Numbered from the stretch's first letter, positions 47,745 through 58,770 are shown. The stretch is DNA of 64,000 nt from Valencia hispanica (GCA_963556495.2 OY747711.1:35440914-35504913), one strand, 5' to 3'. Numbers and translations: made by a program. Notes: generated by a model not told the origin, from the letters alone.

Positions 47745-48453
47745 TGTGAGGGTGTGGGTGTGTGAGTCTGTGCTTGCCTTACCTTCTCTCCATTTAGGGG
47801 TGCGGCTTGGTGATCTCTCTTCCTCAGCTGATTCCACTCAGCCTAATCCAGGAGGAGCAGTTAAAAGGGGAGCGCCTACCTGGAGCAGACGCCAGATGGT
47901 TAACCTCATTATGTGGTAACAGGCCACTTCCTAGACCTTGTCTTAGTTCAATGTTCATTAAGAGAAACTCACCGCCTCGTTCTCTTTTTCTCCTCGCAGG
48001 TCAGTTGTCTGCAGCCTGGGTGTCTACTCTCCCCCGGTCATCGTTTGGTCTTCCCTTCTAGCTCCTCTGGCTGGGTTCAAATCTCCACCTGCCTCTCCAC
48101 CCTCACCTTCCTTCTTGGAGACAAGCGCATCCCGGATTCAGTCACCCACGCAGCCGACGGCAGACTCATAACCTCTCTGGCTCCTCTTGAGCAACCGTCT
48201 CGCCCTGTTTCAAGTAAGGATCTCAACTTCTGTTCCCCGTGGCTCATCCTCTGTTTGCACTCACCTTTCCCTTCTCTTGTGCCCAGAGGCAGTCTCCATC
48301 TCCCAGTGCCTGACTTGGATATTTCCTTCCAAGCTCCCCGTGCATCCTAGTTTCCTCTCTGGGCGAAGAAAAATAAATAAATTTGTGTTTCTAACCTTCT
48401 GTGTAGCTTGGTCGTTGGTGTGTCTGCACTAGAGTCCAAAAGCAAGACATGAC
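47745..48453 (+). mobile_element. LTR-like insert in the L2-like LINE
   Basis: A 709-bp block flanked by CTGAAG on both sides (47739-47744 and 48454-48459). Removing it rejoins the L2 endonuclease frame between HNLQ and the LFxSET motif. It starts TGTGAG, has a possible TATA-like TTAAAAG at 47860, and carries AATAAATAAAT near 48370 followed by a further 75 or so bases, as in R-U5 of an LTR. It has no coding capacity. A solo LTR is the best reading, though the end is not a clean CA. Confidence 0.6.
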
Positions 48454-48478
48454 CTGAAGATTATGGTCTAAAATCAGA

Positions 48479-49172
48479 TTATTGATAATAAAAGTTTTGT
48501 TCAGCAGAGGGCAAACATTTAAAAGTGTCATAATAATAGGGATCGGAGATGGAATGACTGTATGTCTTACTGAAGGTGGGATTTTGGTAACTGTTTGAGA
48601 TTATTGGGGTTGCATTTGTTGGGTTTATGATTTTTATTCCGCTCTCTGCGGAAAACCAGGAAAACTCTACTGTAAAAACCAGGGCTGAGTTCATAGGAGC
48701 ATGGACCAGCTGGACATCAGGATGTGGCAGCTGGGGCAGAAAGGGCAGGGGCAGCTGGTGTCGGTGTGGAAGACGGGGGTGCGGCTGCCTTGTCTGTTTA
48801 AGTGAAGTCCATCCGCCCCAAACAGGTGACTCCTGCCCCAAAATTTTAAAATTGTCTATAAAACCGATGTTGTGCATCACAGTGGCAGAGGAAAGTCAAG
48901 TATTCAAAGATAGTAGTTTGCTAAAACGACCAATTCCTCTGCCGACGGTGGGTGGTCAGTGGAAATCCGAATCCAAGGCGCTGCAACGGTTGGACAATGG
49001 CAGGTTTGAGGAGAGCGCTGGCGGCTGTTCCGAGCGCCCCCACTGCGGCCAGGCCCAACCATAGACCAAGCACCCTGGACCGGAGTGGAGCTGATGGGGG
49101 GGCTTTTGGTTTAGTCCCCTGCTGGAACCAGCGCTCCTCCTCTGCAGCACATGTCGCGTATTGATTAAGCAC
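48479..49172 (-). pseudogene. L2-like ORF1 C-terminal part and ORF1-ORF2 junction
   Basis: A minus-strand stretch contains ATVMHNIGFIDNFKILGQES and further basic, Pro-rich sequence. In the well-preserved L2 copy the matching part of the esterase-like domain reads FTFINNFKVFG. The frame is broken by several stops. The sequence upstream to 49172 is open but not recognisable and may be the older part of the same ORF1. Confidence 0.5.
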
Positions 49173-49199
49173 AGTGAGAGGTCTGTCACCTACTTGCCC

Positions 49200-50605
49200 A
49201 CATGGTTTGCTTATCTGGTTTTAATACCTGGATAAATCCTAATACCAGTGAATTATACAAGTAATACAACTGAATTAATTTGTGATGACCAACTGTGATA
49301 AGGCTCACTGATGTGCTCAGTCAACAGGTATCACACATTTTTACTCCCCCAGTCATTACAGGCTCTTTCAGTCAGCGCATGGTATCCATGGTAGATTAGT
49401 TTGTTATGGTCGTGTCATGCTAAATCACACCAGATCCAGCAGACTGATAAAAATTTTAAACTCAGATCTTAACAAGAGGTGATACATCATGCCTCTTTAA
49501 ATGATTAAATTTGTTCCATTAAATCCTGCCTTGAACTGTGTTTTGGAGCAGAAACATCCTTTCCCTCACAATGTTTTTTTCTTTATGTTTCTCCCTCTTG
49601 GGGGAAATCTTTACGGCCTTATTTTAAAGAAATACCCCTAAGGACACAGGCTTAGACTTTAATATTTTTAATTACTGAAGTTATACATTACCAATTTAAT
49701 GTCAGGGGAATATAGTTTAATAGTGGTGAAGGGACACACAAAGTTAAAATAAGCAGTAAACAACTTTGAACTGTACATTTAAATCTACAATTAGGCATAA
49801 TGTTGGTTTAAAGAGGCTGTTTCTCTTCTATTCAATCAGCTGACAAATCTCATACAGAAAATTCCACACTGCTCTGAGCTAACTACTGTTGCTTTTGTCT
49901 GTAGCACATTCCTCAAACCACCCCCACCCTAGCTCCTCATTTTCAAACTGTCTGCATTAATCAATGTCTATTGCCATCAACGCTACATTTTGAAGTCCTT
50001 GCTGCTGCTCTCTTTCCCTCTGGCGCTTCTCGTTTGCACAGAAAGGGCAGGGAGGTCGCATTACAGAGCTATAATGCCCGATATTTAAATTACTGCAATT
50101 TAAACCATAAATGCAGATGGTTAAAATCCTAATTTTTCACTAAAATGGTTTTGACAAAAATATTTTTTTCCCTCACCAAGAGCTCTTAATTAACTACTTA
50201 TTATGTTGGGGGTTTGAGTCGACTGTGCCATTTTTAAATTAAGAGATAATCCATGCCATTTTCCATGACAGCTGCTTCTTTTAGTTATTTTAGTTATGAT
50301 GGCTTAAAGATTATACAGTTGCATGAAAAAATTCAATATCAGGAGAAGCTCAGTTGCATTCCACGTAAGCTCTTAGATGTATCATACTGAGCTCTTTTTA
50401 CATTTTGCCTTCAAGGAGCCAGAGTTTGCCTAATCTTTTAAAGCACAATTTGAACAATATTTCTTGTGGCTTTTTGAGAGTCCTCAAATGGTTTTTGTTG
50501 GACATTGGCAGCTTTTTCTTATGTCTTTGGGCCAGTACCTGTCATTTTTATAGAACTGATTTCATTGCTCGTTTAGCAACTGAATCTTGAGTTACAAATA
50601 ATTAT
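49200..50605. other. AT-rich non-coding stretch
   Basis: No gene or element recognised. Segments around 49840-50060 are of mixed composition and could be conserved non-coding DNA, which is untested. Confidence 0.45.
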
Positions 50606-50609
50606 GACA

Positions 50610-51930
50610 CAAACATAAATGGCTTTGCAAAAGTATTAATTGGCTTTAAACTTTTTTCACAATTCTTCATTCTAATCGTACCTAATGGTATGTCAAATCA
50701 TCTAACAACCAAAGATATTGAAAAAGTATGAAGTAGAAACAAAACAATATATGGTTTTCCTATATTTTTCATAAATACACATTTGAAAGATGTTTCAAAA
50801 CTCTACATTTATTTTGTGGAGAGGTTTTAGGCATTGATAGATTATAAAGGAATATCCCAAGTGTTGACATCTCAAGGAGCACTGTTTAATCCACGATCCA
50901 TAAATGGAAATAGTATGGCACACATGTAAACCTACCAATGCATAGTTATCCAACTACCCTGACCAGAGAGCATTATTCAGAAAACTAGCCAAAGCACACG
51001 ATACTGCTGGTGAAGCTACAGAGATCAGGCCGACAAGGCAGCAGTTTTGCACTAAACAAATCTGGCCTTCATGAAGAGTGGCAAAAAAATTAACCACAAG
51101 AAAAGCAGAAGAGAACAAAGCTGATTATCGTAGCAGGAAGAAAGTTGTAGCAAAAGACTGAGAATGATGACTGGAAAGATAAAGCCAGTGTCAGAACAAC
51201 GCAAAGACTCTAAGAAGTTCTGATGGCTTTTTATTTAAGCAGGAGGGTATGCTCTTAGATGCAGAACCTGGAAAAGGTGGGAGTAGGAGGCAGGTCAGAC
51301 TTGGTAGGATGCGAGGAAGACAGTACTGATCCGGAAGAACCTTAGCCAACGTGGAGATGATAACCAAGGAGGAGTTCAGGACTGGCAGACCAGATGACTG
51401 AAAGAAAGATGTGGTGAGTGAGAGCTTCTTAAATCTGGAACCTCAACCAAAGGTTGGAGAGTAGGACAGGTGGATGTGAGTGGAGTGGATCACTTCCTGA
51501 CAGCCAGCCTTAAAATGGTTTAGATCAAAAAATATTCATATATTAGTTTCAACCAGTCATAATCTAGAACTAAATTATATCGTGAATTTGTGTCAAGATT
51601 TGCAAAAGTTAAAAAACTTGATGTTCACAGACTGACCAGTTTGACTGGGTTTAGGCTTTTTTGTCAAAAAGATTGGGCAAATATTTCCTTCTTTAGATCT
51701 GCAAAGCTAACAGAAACATCAACAAAAGACTGCAATCACAGCTATATCTCTTTACTGACTTTTCTGATATTATTAGTTTACAAACCATGTCTTATCTCAG
51801 TTCTACTTTAGAGTTATGTGTTGGTTTGTGTTCTGTCTAATATCCCAATAACATGCCCTGAAGTTTGGTATAAAGCAAAATAAATGCTGAAATGTTCAAG
51901 GATTCTAAATACTTTTATAAGGCACCATAA
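50610..51930 (+). mobile_element. Full-length Tc1-type relic with a solo LTR inside
   Basis: The left end reads 'tttgcaaaagtattaattgg' and the right end 'taaatacttttataaggcac', imperfect complements. Between them lie 'gacatctcaaggagcactgt', 'aaatggaaatagtatggcac', 'aatctggccttcatgaagag' (transposase HTH region) and 'aaaatggtttagatcaaaaa' with further 3' words. Stops are frequent. The solo LTR at 51189-51502 splits it. Confidence 0.7.
51189..51502 (-). mobile_element. Solo LTR in the Tc1 relic
   Basis: The 314-bp block, read on the minus strand, starts TGTCAGGAAG and ends TCTGACA (TG...CA). An AATAAA signal lies at 51230-51235, about 40 bases from the end. A perfect 5-bp duplication GCCAG flanks it (51184-51188 and 51503-51507). 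This is the product of recombination between two LTRs of a Gypsy/ERV-like retroelement. No internal region remains. Confidence 0.85.
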
Positions 51931-52235
51931 AAATGATCCTAAACCAGTGTTTTCCTTATATATAACAGGCCTCTTAGCATATTCTTCTTAAATTGGATTT
52001 TTGTAATGTCTTTTTACCACATTGTCAAAAAAAAAAAACTTTTAATCCCCCTTAAACTGAAAATAGGAGAAATAAAACAGTTTGTACAGGGAGATTGTAA
52101 CAGCAGCTGGGTCCTTGGAAGTAAAGTACAGCAAAATTTTAAAGGGGGTAGATTTAAACATTTGCATAGTAATTAGGCCAAGAAGTAGCATTTTACAAAA
52201 CCAGTCAAAGTGGGAGTATACATGCCTGTAACCAG
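51931..52235. other. Non-coding stretch
   Basis: AT-rich; nothing recognised. Confidence 0.4.
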
Positions 52236-52239
52236 CAGG

Positions 52240-52470
52240 GGTGCAAAAAAGTATTTGTCCTCTTACAGATTTCTTTTGGTTTTGCTTCTGTCACAATTAA
52301 AAGGTTCAAATCATTACAAAAGTTTTATATCAAAGACAACCTGAGTAAATTTTAAATGCTTTTTAAAAATCAATATTATATTCATCTATTTTATTGGACC
52401 ATTCTTGCCCTATGGGAAAAAACTAATTCCCCCTTGTTAAATCATGAATTGACTCTTGTTAACCACATTT
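52240..52470 (+). mobile_element. Tc1-like terminal fragment
   Basis: Words 'gtgcaaaaaagtatttgtcc', 'acagatttcttttggttttg', 'caaagacaacctgagtaaat' and 'aaaaaactaattcccccttg' follow the order at one end of a widespread fish Tc1-like family. Non-coding. Confidence 0.5.
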
Positions 52471-52564
52471 ATTGGAAAACTGAGTTCCGTTATGGCATAG
52501 TAATGTTTATAAATGATAATTGGTTCTCAATTTTTCTACCTGATCAATAAATATATGACTGCAA

Positions 52565-52775
52565 CAGTGTCTCCACAGGTCTGTCTAAAGTCAATCAGAC
52601 AGCTGCAGCTGATCCAGGATACTGCTGCTCAAGTTCTCTCTAAAAATAGAAAAAACAGAACACATCACCCTAGTTCTAAAGTTGTAAATTTTTCTCAGCG
52701 ATGTAAAATACGCAATGATTGCTACTGCAGCTGCTGGAGAAAGCAGTTATGTTTTCACAAAGGTCCAGGTTAGAC
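52565..52775 (+). mobile_element. Small L2 LINE fragment
   Basis: The plus strand reads [20 protein letters not shown], the same region as [20 protein letters not shown] in the L2 ORF2 at 16.9-20.1 kb, but in opposite orientation to it. Only about 200 bp remain and the frame then dissolves. Confidence 0.7.
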
Positions 52776-52789
52776 TGAATACCTTAAAC

Positions 52790-53680
52790 CCCTAAATCAT
52801 TTTAAAACTGCTTTTTGTATTTACTTTGGTTAATATTGGCAGATAATACGCTTAGTTTGATAATCTGAAATATATAAGTGTAGCAAAAAATAAATAAGAA
52901 AACTGAAGAAATGTGTTAGAGGGCTTTGCACCCTGTGCATGACTACACTTTACAAGTCTCCATGGTGGAAATAGTAACCACTTTCTTTCTCCTGTTGACT
53001 TGCTAAGGTTACTTTCATTCTGCATTTAAAGTGGTGTCAACATTATATATTCCCTCATTCCAGTTTCAAGAGACATATCAAAATACGATCAAAAAGTGTC
53101 TGCATTAAACTCTGAACCTTTGAAGAAAGGTCCTTCATGGGATGAGAAGAATATATACACACACACACTACTCTGCAAGGCAGATATGAAAAGAAAAAGA
53201 GTGAAAGTACAGTTCTTCTTTAAAGTGTTGCCCAGGGCCTTTAATGCTGCACAGTCTTTGCTCAGATCAAATATGATGGGTTAGGGCTTCATCAGTTGAA
53301 TAAGTTGACTCTGTTCTAGAGTTAAAGACCAATATTTTGTTGCTTTTAATTATTTCATATGCAGATACTTTAAACAGACAATTTTTGCAAAAATTGAAAA
53401 AGGGGGGATATCAATACTTTATTTCTTTTAACTAAAACCTGAAATCTTCTCTTTTTAAATACTACCCAAGATGCAGACTTTGGGGTAAGTGTTTGAGAGT
53501 TGTTTTTCCACCAGTTATTAGAGCTGTATGTCAGCTTTGTCACAAGATAGCACCTTTAGGACTCAAACAGCAGTATGAATAAAGGGCAAATTCAAATACA
53601 CTTGTTTTTTTTTATGTAAAATGACTTGCATAAACATGGATATCTCTGGGCTAAAGATGATTGTTTAAAAAAGGAGCTAA
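52790..53680. other. Non-coding stretch
   Basis: No gene recognised. A short (CA)n run occurs near 53158-53168. Confidence 0.45.
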
Positions 53681-53689
53681 ACAGTAGAC

Positions 53690-54215
53690 TTGTGGTCAAG
53701 ACCGCCTAAACCGAGACCATGACACTACCAAGACCAGAGGGTATCGAGACCAAGACAAGACCAAGACCAAGACAGACCATGTCAAGACCAAGACCAAGAC
53801 CAAGACCAAGACCAAGACCAAGTCGAGACCAAGACCGATACCAAGTCAAGACAGAGAAAAGAAAACAGACTAGTGTTGAAGCTACGCAATAACTTCTATG
53901 AACAGCAGCATACTAGGGTTCAGCCACAGTTTACATTCAATGCATAGTAGACGGTATTACTTCAACTACAGGCAATACAGAGACAGACCATGTCATGAGT
54001 GTGACTGAGCTCACTGTAAATGTTTTTGCAGACTGGGTGAGATCAACTATGTGTAGCAATTGTATGACAGCTGTTAGTGCACTAGACTTCTAGTCAAGAC
54101 CGCCTAAACCGAGACCAAGACACTACCAAGACCAGAGGGTATCGAGACCAAGACCAAAGACTGTCAAGGCAACAAGACTGAGACCACGTAAAAGTGGTCT
54201 TGAGACATACATCAC
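53690..54215. repeat. Two direct repeats with an (AAGACC)n tract
   Basis: A block of about 75 bp beginning 'gtcaagaccgcctaaaccga' occurs at about 53694 and again at about 54093. Both copies end with 'accagagggtatcgagacca'. In the first copy, 53755-53850 expands into AAGACC-type hexamers. The 320 bp between the copies is unrelated. The layout resembles a short duplicated terminal sequence, but I cannot assign a class. Confidence 0.65.
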
Positions 54216-54261
54216 TACTAAACACTCTAATGCATCAAAACAAACAGAGTTACGGGGTGCA

Positions 54262-54264
<3 letters not shown>

Positions 54265-54292
<28 letters not shown>

Positions 54293-54303
54293 TATTATTA
54301 TTA
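54265..54303. repeat. (TTA)n microsatellite, left part
   Basis: About 13 TTA units with one variant unit. The tract continues after an inserted SINE tail at 54431-54458. Confidence 0.9.
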
Positions 54304-54430
54304 TCCATCCATCCATCCATTTTCCATACCCGTCCATCCTATGTAGGGTTGCGGGGCAGCTGGTGCCTATCTCCAGCGGTCATGGGGCGAGAGGCAGGGT
54401 ACACCCTGGACAGGTCGCCAGTCCATCGCA
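54304..54430 (-). repeat. V-SINE-type SINE tail, reversed
   Basis: It starts with (ATCC)n, then 'ggggcagctggtgcctatct', 'gggcgagaggcagggtacac' and 'cctggacaggtcgccagtcc': the complement of the tail module seen at 10.7 and 32.4 kb. It sits within the ATT microsatellite. Confidence 0.8.
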
Positions 54431-54458
54431 GATTATTATTATTATTATTATTATTATT
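54431..54458. repeat. (ATT)n microsatellite, right part
   Basis: About nine ATT units directly after the SINE tail, in the same phase as the left tract. Confidence 0.85.
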
Positions 54459-54464
54459 TCCAAG

Positions 54465-55600
54465 TGTCGGTTCACTTGAACGCAGTCCACAAACGGCTAA
54501 AAACAGCAATCAATCAGAGCAAAACAACATTTCAGATTTTTTTTAAATGACGATAACTAACCTCCATGTCTTTGTGTAGCAAGTAGAACCCCTGCTCCTG
54601 CTGTCTCCACTCCCTTATGTAACGACTTTTTTGTCATTTCTTCTCCGTTAAAATTAGTCCACAAACTATTGCCAATGCCTCCTCCTCCTCAGCCGCCTTG
54701 CTTATTAACTCCAAAGTCATGTTTATCCAGTAGTCGAATTGTAAAAAAAATTCAGGGGGATGGTCATTTTTTTCGCCTATTAAAAAAATCTGGATTTTAA
54801 TTTTAAAAAAGGTGCTATTTATAGAGTATTTTGTATCGCCGAATTGGCCGGAATATTAGGGGACTACAACTGAATAGGCTGCATTAGAATTAAACAAGAT
54901 TGGGTGAAATGAAGGCTTTATATATCTGTGAAGCAAAGCCGATACCAGCACCTTGCAAAGAAGCCTTAGCAAATGATTGCAGTGCAGAAGAAGTATTTTT
55001 CGTGCAAACTAGGCCTATACAAAACAGAGTATTGGATTAATTTAACATGAAAGACCAAACAAAATTAGTCATTTCTATTTTATTCATTACAACCCTCACT
55101 TAATCCACATGCTCATAGCAGTTTCCAAACACTTTCGTAATCATGTTTTTTTTCTACAGTTTTTCTTGCTCTTGTTCACATTCATCCTGATTATGGCTAA
55201 ATGTCGGCACTGTCAGATGAGCTCTGACAAGGTGATCATTTTTCCTAGGCCGATTAGGGCTGGATGTGTAAAAAGAGTCGACATCTAGTGGAGATTCAGC
55301 AAGCCGCATGCGTGTCTTGACTGAATGACAAGTCATGTATTTTAGCAAGCTAATGAACAAGAGAGATGTGGGGGCGTCGCCCGTTCATCTTAGCTAGTTT
55401 GGAGGGTAGCATCCTGGGATCTGTGCGTACACCTGTGGCGAGTTGGGTGGTCTTTAGATAACAAAAAGCAGGCTAGGTTAATAATTGAGATTAATAGCTC
55501 ACCTGTAATATTTTTTCTTTTTTTTTAAATCCCGGACATCCTGCTGACCAGCCGCTCGTTTGGGCAGTTTTCACTTCTGTAATGCAGCTTTTGCGGCTCT
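54465..55600. other. Non-coding stretch
   Basis: AT-rich sequence without a recognisable gene. Short open frames near 55154-55360 are not convincing. Confidence 0.4.
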
Positions 55601-55860
55601 CTAGGCCATAAGGTGAACCCCGAAAATGTCTGTATAAAATGAATCTCATTCCGACCTCTGGCATCTACAAACTGTTTACTTCATAAAATAAATATGTTCG
55701 TACTTAGTTCAAAAGTAAAAGTTCTCCTTCTGCAATGCCACAGTTTTTTTATGATCGATGTTTTAATTCGGGACTAGTTTGTTTTTGCCGTAGTGAGAAA
55801 GGAGTGATCCGGCTGCTACGTACCCGTTTTAGACCAATGCGCTGGCAGAGTTTAACCAAC

Positions 55861-56194
55861 GTGACGACGCATGCGGATATGGAGACACGGGGTGTGTGGA
55901 GAATGGACCCAAACGCACTCGCTGAAGGAAGATGCAGGATGTTTTATTAAAGTGAGGAGATCGTGATGATGGTGGTGAACGGAGACACTGGACATCGGGC
56001 TGGAACGAAGAGGCAGGAAGACGACACACCATGGGGATGAAGACAATAGAGGACTAGGAGGAAGGAGGACTAGGATGATCCGGCCGGGAGTGAAAGGAAG
56101 TGAGGGGTCTTAAAGGCAGGAGGTGAGTAGGATCAGGTGTGGATGATGAGACAGACAGGTGAAGACAATCAGGCAGGAATAGGGCAGCGTGACA
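55861..56194 (-). repeat. 3' LTR of the short element
   Basis: Minus-strand start TGTCAC at 56194. AATAAAA falls near 55945, followed by 'catcctgcatcttccttcag' and 'gcgtttgggtccattctcca'. The outer end near 55861 is approximate. Confidence 0.65.
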
Positions 56195-56197
56195 GGA

Positions 56198-56217
56198 CCC
56201 CCCCCCCCCTTTAAAGG
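56198..56217 (-). other. Polypurine tract
   Basis: On the minus strand this is AAAGG-type sequence leading into a run of about 12 G, three bases before the TGTCAC start of the LTR. It is in the position of a plus-strand primer site and fixes the element orientation. Confidence 0.7.
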
Positions 56218-56344
56218 TGGATTCCAGACACCGTGGAAAGAGTGAAAAAGAAAGGGAAGAGAAAAAAAACAAGCACCCTTGCCAGGGTGGGTGGAGGGGG
56301 CCCACGGAAGGAGGGCCCTGAGTCTCTTTGGGTACGCCCCTGGA

Positions 56345-56620
56345 AGTCTGGCGGACGGCCCCGGCGGCGGCCCCTGAGGACCTGGAGGTCGGGCGGACGG
56401 CCTCGGCGGCGTCCTCTGGCTGGACGGTGGTCGGGCGGACGGCCTCGGCGGCGTCCTCTGGCTGGACGGTGGTCGGGCGGACGGCCTCGGCGGCGGCCCC
56501 TGAGGACCTGGAGGTCGGGTGGACGGCCCCGGCGGCGTCCTCTGGCTGGACGGAGGTCGGGCGGACGGCCCCGGCGGCGTCCTCTGGCTGGACGGAGGTC
56601 GGGCGGACGGCCCTTAGGTC
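56345..56620 (-). repeat. 42-bp minisatellite
   Basis: About six to seven units of 42 bp, GC-rich, read on the minus strand as 14-residue units (RRRGRPPDHRPARG and RRRGRPPDLQVLRG variants). The length is a multiple of three, so frames remain open on both strands. Two unit types alternate irregularly, a sign of unequal exchange. Confidence 0.9.
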
Positions 56621-56649
56621 CTCTTCTGAGGTTCAGGTAGTGCCAAAGA

Positions 56650-57060
56650 CAGTCTGGAGGCTCGCACGCCTCCCGAGACGGAGAGTCTGGAGGCTCGGAC
56701 GCCTCCCGAGACGGAGAGTCTGGAGGCTCGGACGCCTCCTCAGACGGAGAGTCTGGAGGCTCGGACGCCTCCTCAGACGGAGAGTCTGGAGGCTCGGACG
56801 CCTCCTCAGACGAAGGTTCTGGAGGCTCGGACGCCTCCTCAGACGAAGGTTCTGGAGGCTCGGACGCCTCCTCAGACGAAGGTTCTGGAGGCTCGGACGC
56901 CTCCTCAGACGGAGAGTCTGGAGGCTCGGACGCCTCCCCAGACGGAGAGTCTGGAGGCTCGGACGCCTCCCCAGACGGAGAGTCTGGAGGCTCGGACGCC
57001 TCCCCAGACGGAGAGTCTGGAGGCTCGGACGCCTCCTCAGACGGAGAGTCTGGAGGCTCG
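56650..57060 (-). repeat. 33-bp minisatellite
   Basis: Twelve full units of 33 bp plus a part, read on the minus strand as 11-residue units (EPPDSPSEEAS with EPPEPSSEEAS and EPPDSPSREAS variants). Variants are grouped: three GEAS units, three EPSS units and two R units lie in blocks, showing recent local duplication. Confidence 0.92.
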
Positions 57061-57929
57061 GGCTGGAACGAAGAGGCAGGAAGACGACACACCATGGGGA
57101 TGAAGACAATAGAGGACTAGGAGGAAGGAGGACTAGGATGATCCGGCCGGGAGTGAAAGGAAGTGAGGGGTCTTAAAGGCAGGAGGTGAGTAGGATCAGG
57201 TGTGGATGATGAGACAGACAGGTGAAGACAATCAGGCAGGAATAGGGCAGCGTGACAAGGTCATGATGAAAACTTCTTTAAAACTTTTACAAAACCGAGT
57301 AAAAGCATGTAGGCCTATGTAAAATGCAGGGCTTAAAGTGAAAAACAATCCTGAGCCTGAACGTACAAGATGACCTACAATTCAAATGTGATCTTTAGAA
57401 GTAAAGGTTATTAAGTTATAAATGAAAACATGTGAAACTCAGTCAAGCCAATAAATCTGATTAATTTATCAACAATTTCATTTAGTAAAAGGCAATTTAT
57501 ACAGAAAAACATCTAAATTGTAACTTTTTATATCATTTTTGTTCAAAACAATGACAAATTAAGTTATAGGAAATACATTACATTGGGTCTTGACTCTTCT
57601 CCCTTTTAACATATTTGCAGAGGCAGTTCATTTTAACAACAAAAAACAGTTAAAGTGCTCCAAGAAGTGGTAAACTGAATAATATGAAACAAATAGAAAT
57701 AAATATAGAATTGCTAAACTGAAGCTTCCAGTGCAATGATCAGATCTGAAGCATTGCTACTGCTAATGTTTACTTTCTTGCTTGCAAGATGATGTGTTAT
57801 TACCATTACATTCAGTATTTTTTCCATGTTTTGGGTGATTGCTTCATCAACATTAAGAGAAAACATACATCCTTTGAGCTGATGAGACAGACGTTACTTG
57901 AACTCCAGTGCTATGCCATGTGTTCATAT

Positions 57930-58556
57930 TAGGGTTGCCAACTCCCAGCAAATAAAATAAGGAACCACCCCCCACCCGCATGATGCTTAATCGACGTAAT
58001 CGACTTTAATTTAATGCACGTGTAAAACAACTCCACAGAAATCAATTATTTTTCTACAATAATTAAATAAATTCAACCTCTTTCTTCGACAGAATTGCAG
58101 AATTTTTCTGTTACCCCCTTTCCCTGTTAATGCCCTACCTGGCCCCCGGGCAACACTTTGCTAGAGCCGCCCCTGCACAGTTACCACCTGTCAGCTACAT
58201 AAATCAATCCTGGTGTTATTTGTCTCTCAGAAACAGTTAATAACTTCCCTTCAACTCATTCATGTCACCTAAAAGGTAAACGTGTTTCTCCATCACCTGT
58301 TCAGCTCTGATGATTCAGTAAGAACATCTCCTGGTTTCATCTTCATGTTTCCATCTCACCACATATCCAAACCGATATCATGACCAGCAGCTTTTACAGC
58401 TGTGGCTCCAGCAAACATCATCTGATACTAGAAAGTCATATTAAATCAGTTCTAACAGATTATTAAACGTGATGCTGTTGTTTAGCGCAACATCTGCTGG
58501 TTTCCTCTTTCTGCACAAAGTGGGCGATAAACTAACGAGAGAGAGAGAGAGAGACG

Positions 58557-58588
<32 letters not shown>

Positions 58589-58714
58589 GAGAGAGACAGA
58601 GAGAGAGAGTGAGAGAGAGAGAGAGAGAGACAGAGAGAGAGAGAGACAGAGAGAGGGAGTGTGAGAGAGAGAGAGACAGAGAGAGTGAGAGAGAGAGAGA
58701 GTGAGAGAGAGTGA

Positions 58715-58770
<56 letters not shown>

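Larger units (their letters stand above)
46440..49190 (-). mobile_element. L2-like LINE copy, 3'-truncated, with an insert
   Basis: On the minus strand it holds the end of an esterase-type ORF1 (FIDNFKILGQES, near 48860), the start of ORF2, endonuclease, and the first part of the RT. It stops abruptly at about 46440, where the Rex1-like LINE begins, so the RT catalytic core and 3' end are missing. A 709-bp LTR-like insert lies at 47745-48453. It is related to, but clearly different from, the copy at 16.9-21.7 kb. Confidence 0.75.
56211..57095 (-). other. 294-codon open frame across both minisatellites
   Basis: The frame begins within the upstream LTR copy (MVCRLPASSFQP), passes through 12 acidic, proline-rich 11-residue units, then arginine-rich 14-residue units, and ends just before the polypurine tract. 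It lies in the sense direction of the LTR element. Because both units are multiples of three and lack stops, the plus strand is also open (56328-57176). The openness is therefore weak evidence for coding. I do not recognise any domain. It may be a low-complexity protein or only a repeat by-product. Confidence 0.3.
55861..57257 (-). mobile_element. Short non-autonomous LTR element carrying minisatellites
   Basis: A 200-bp direct repeat occurs at 55998-56197 and 57060-57257. On the minus strand each begins TGTCACGCTGCCCTATTCC. The downstream copy runs on to about 55861 through an AATAAAA signal, so it is a full 3' LTR of about 330 bp. The upstream copy stops at GGAACGAAGAGG-type sequence and is joined directly to tandem repeats. 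A purine-rich tract abuts the 3' LTR. No gag, protease or RT is present. I found no target duplication. Confidence 0.7.

Noticed and set aside
56650..57060. CRISPR-like array of 33-bp repeats
   Set aside because: The units are contiguous without spacers, lie in a vertebrate genome and have no cas genes; it is a minisatellite.
56328..57176. Long plus-strand open frame (282 codons) with WRLGRLLRR repeats
   Set aside because: It is antisense to the LTR element and open only because 33- and 42-bp units are stop-free multiples of three.
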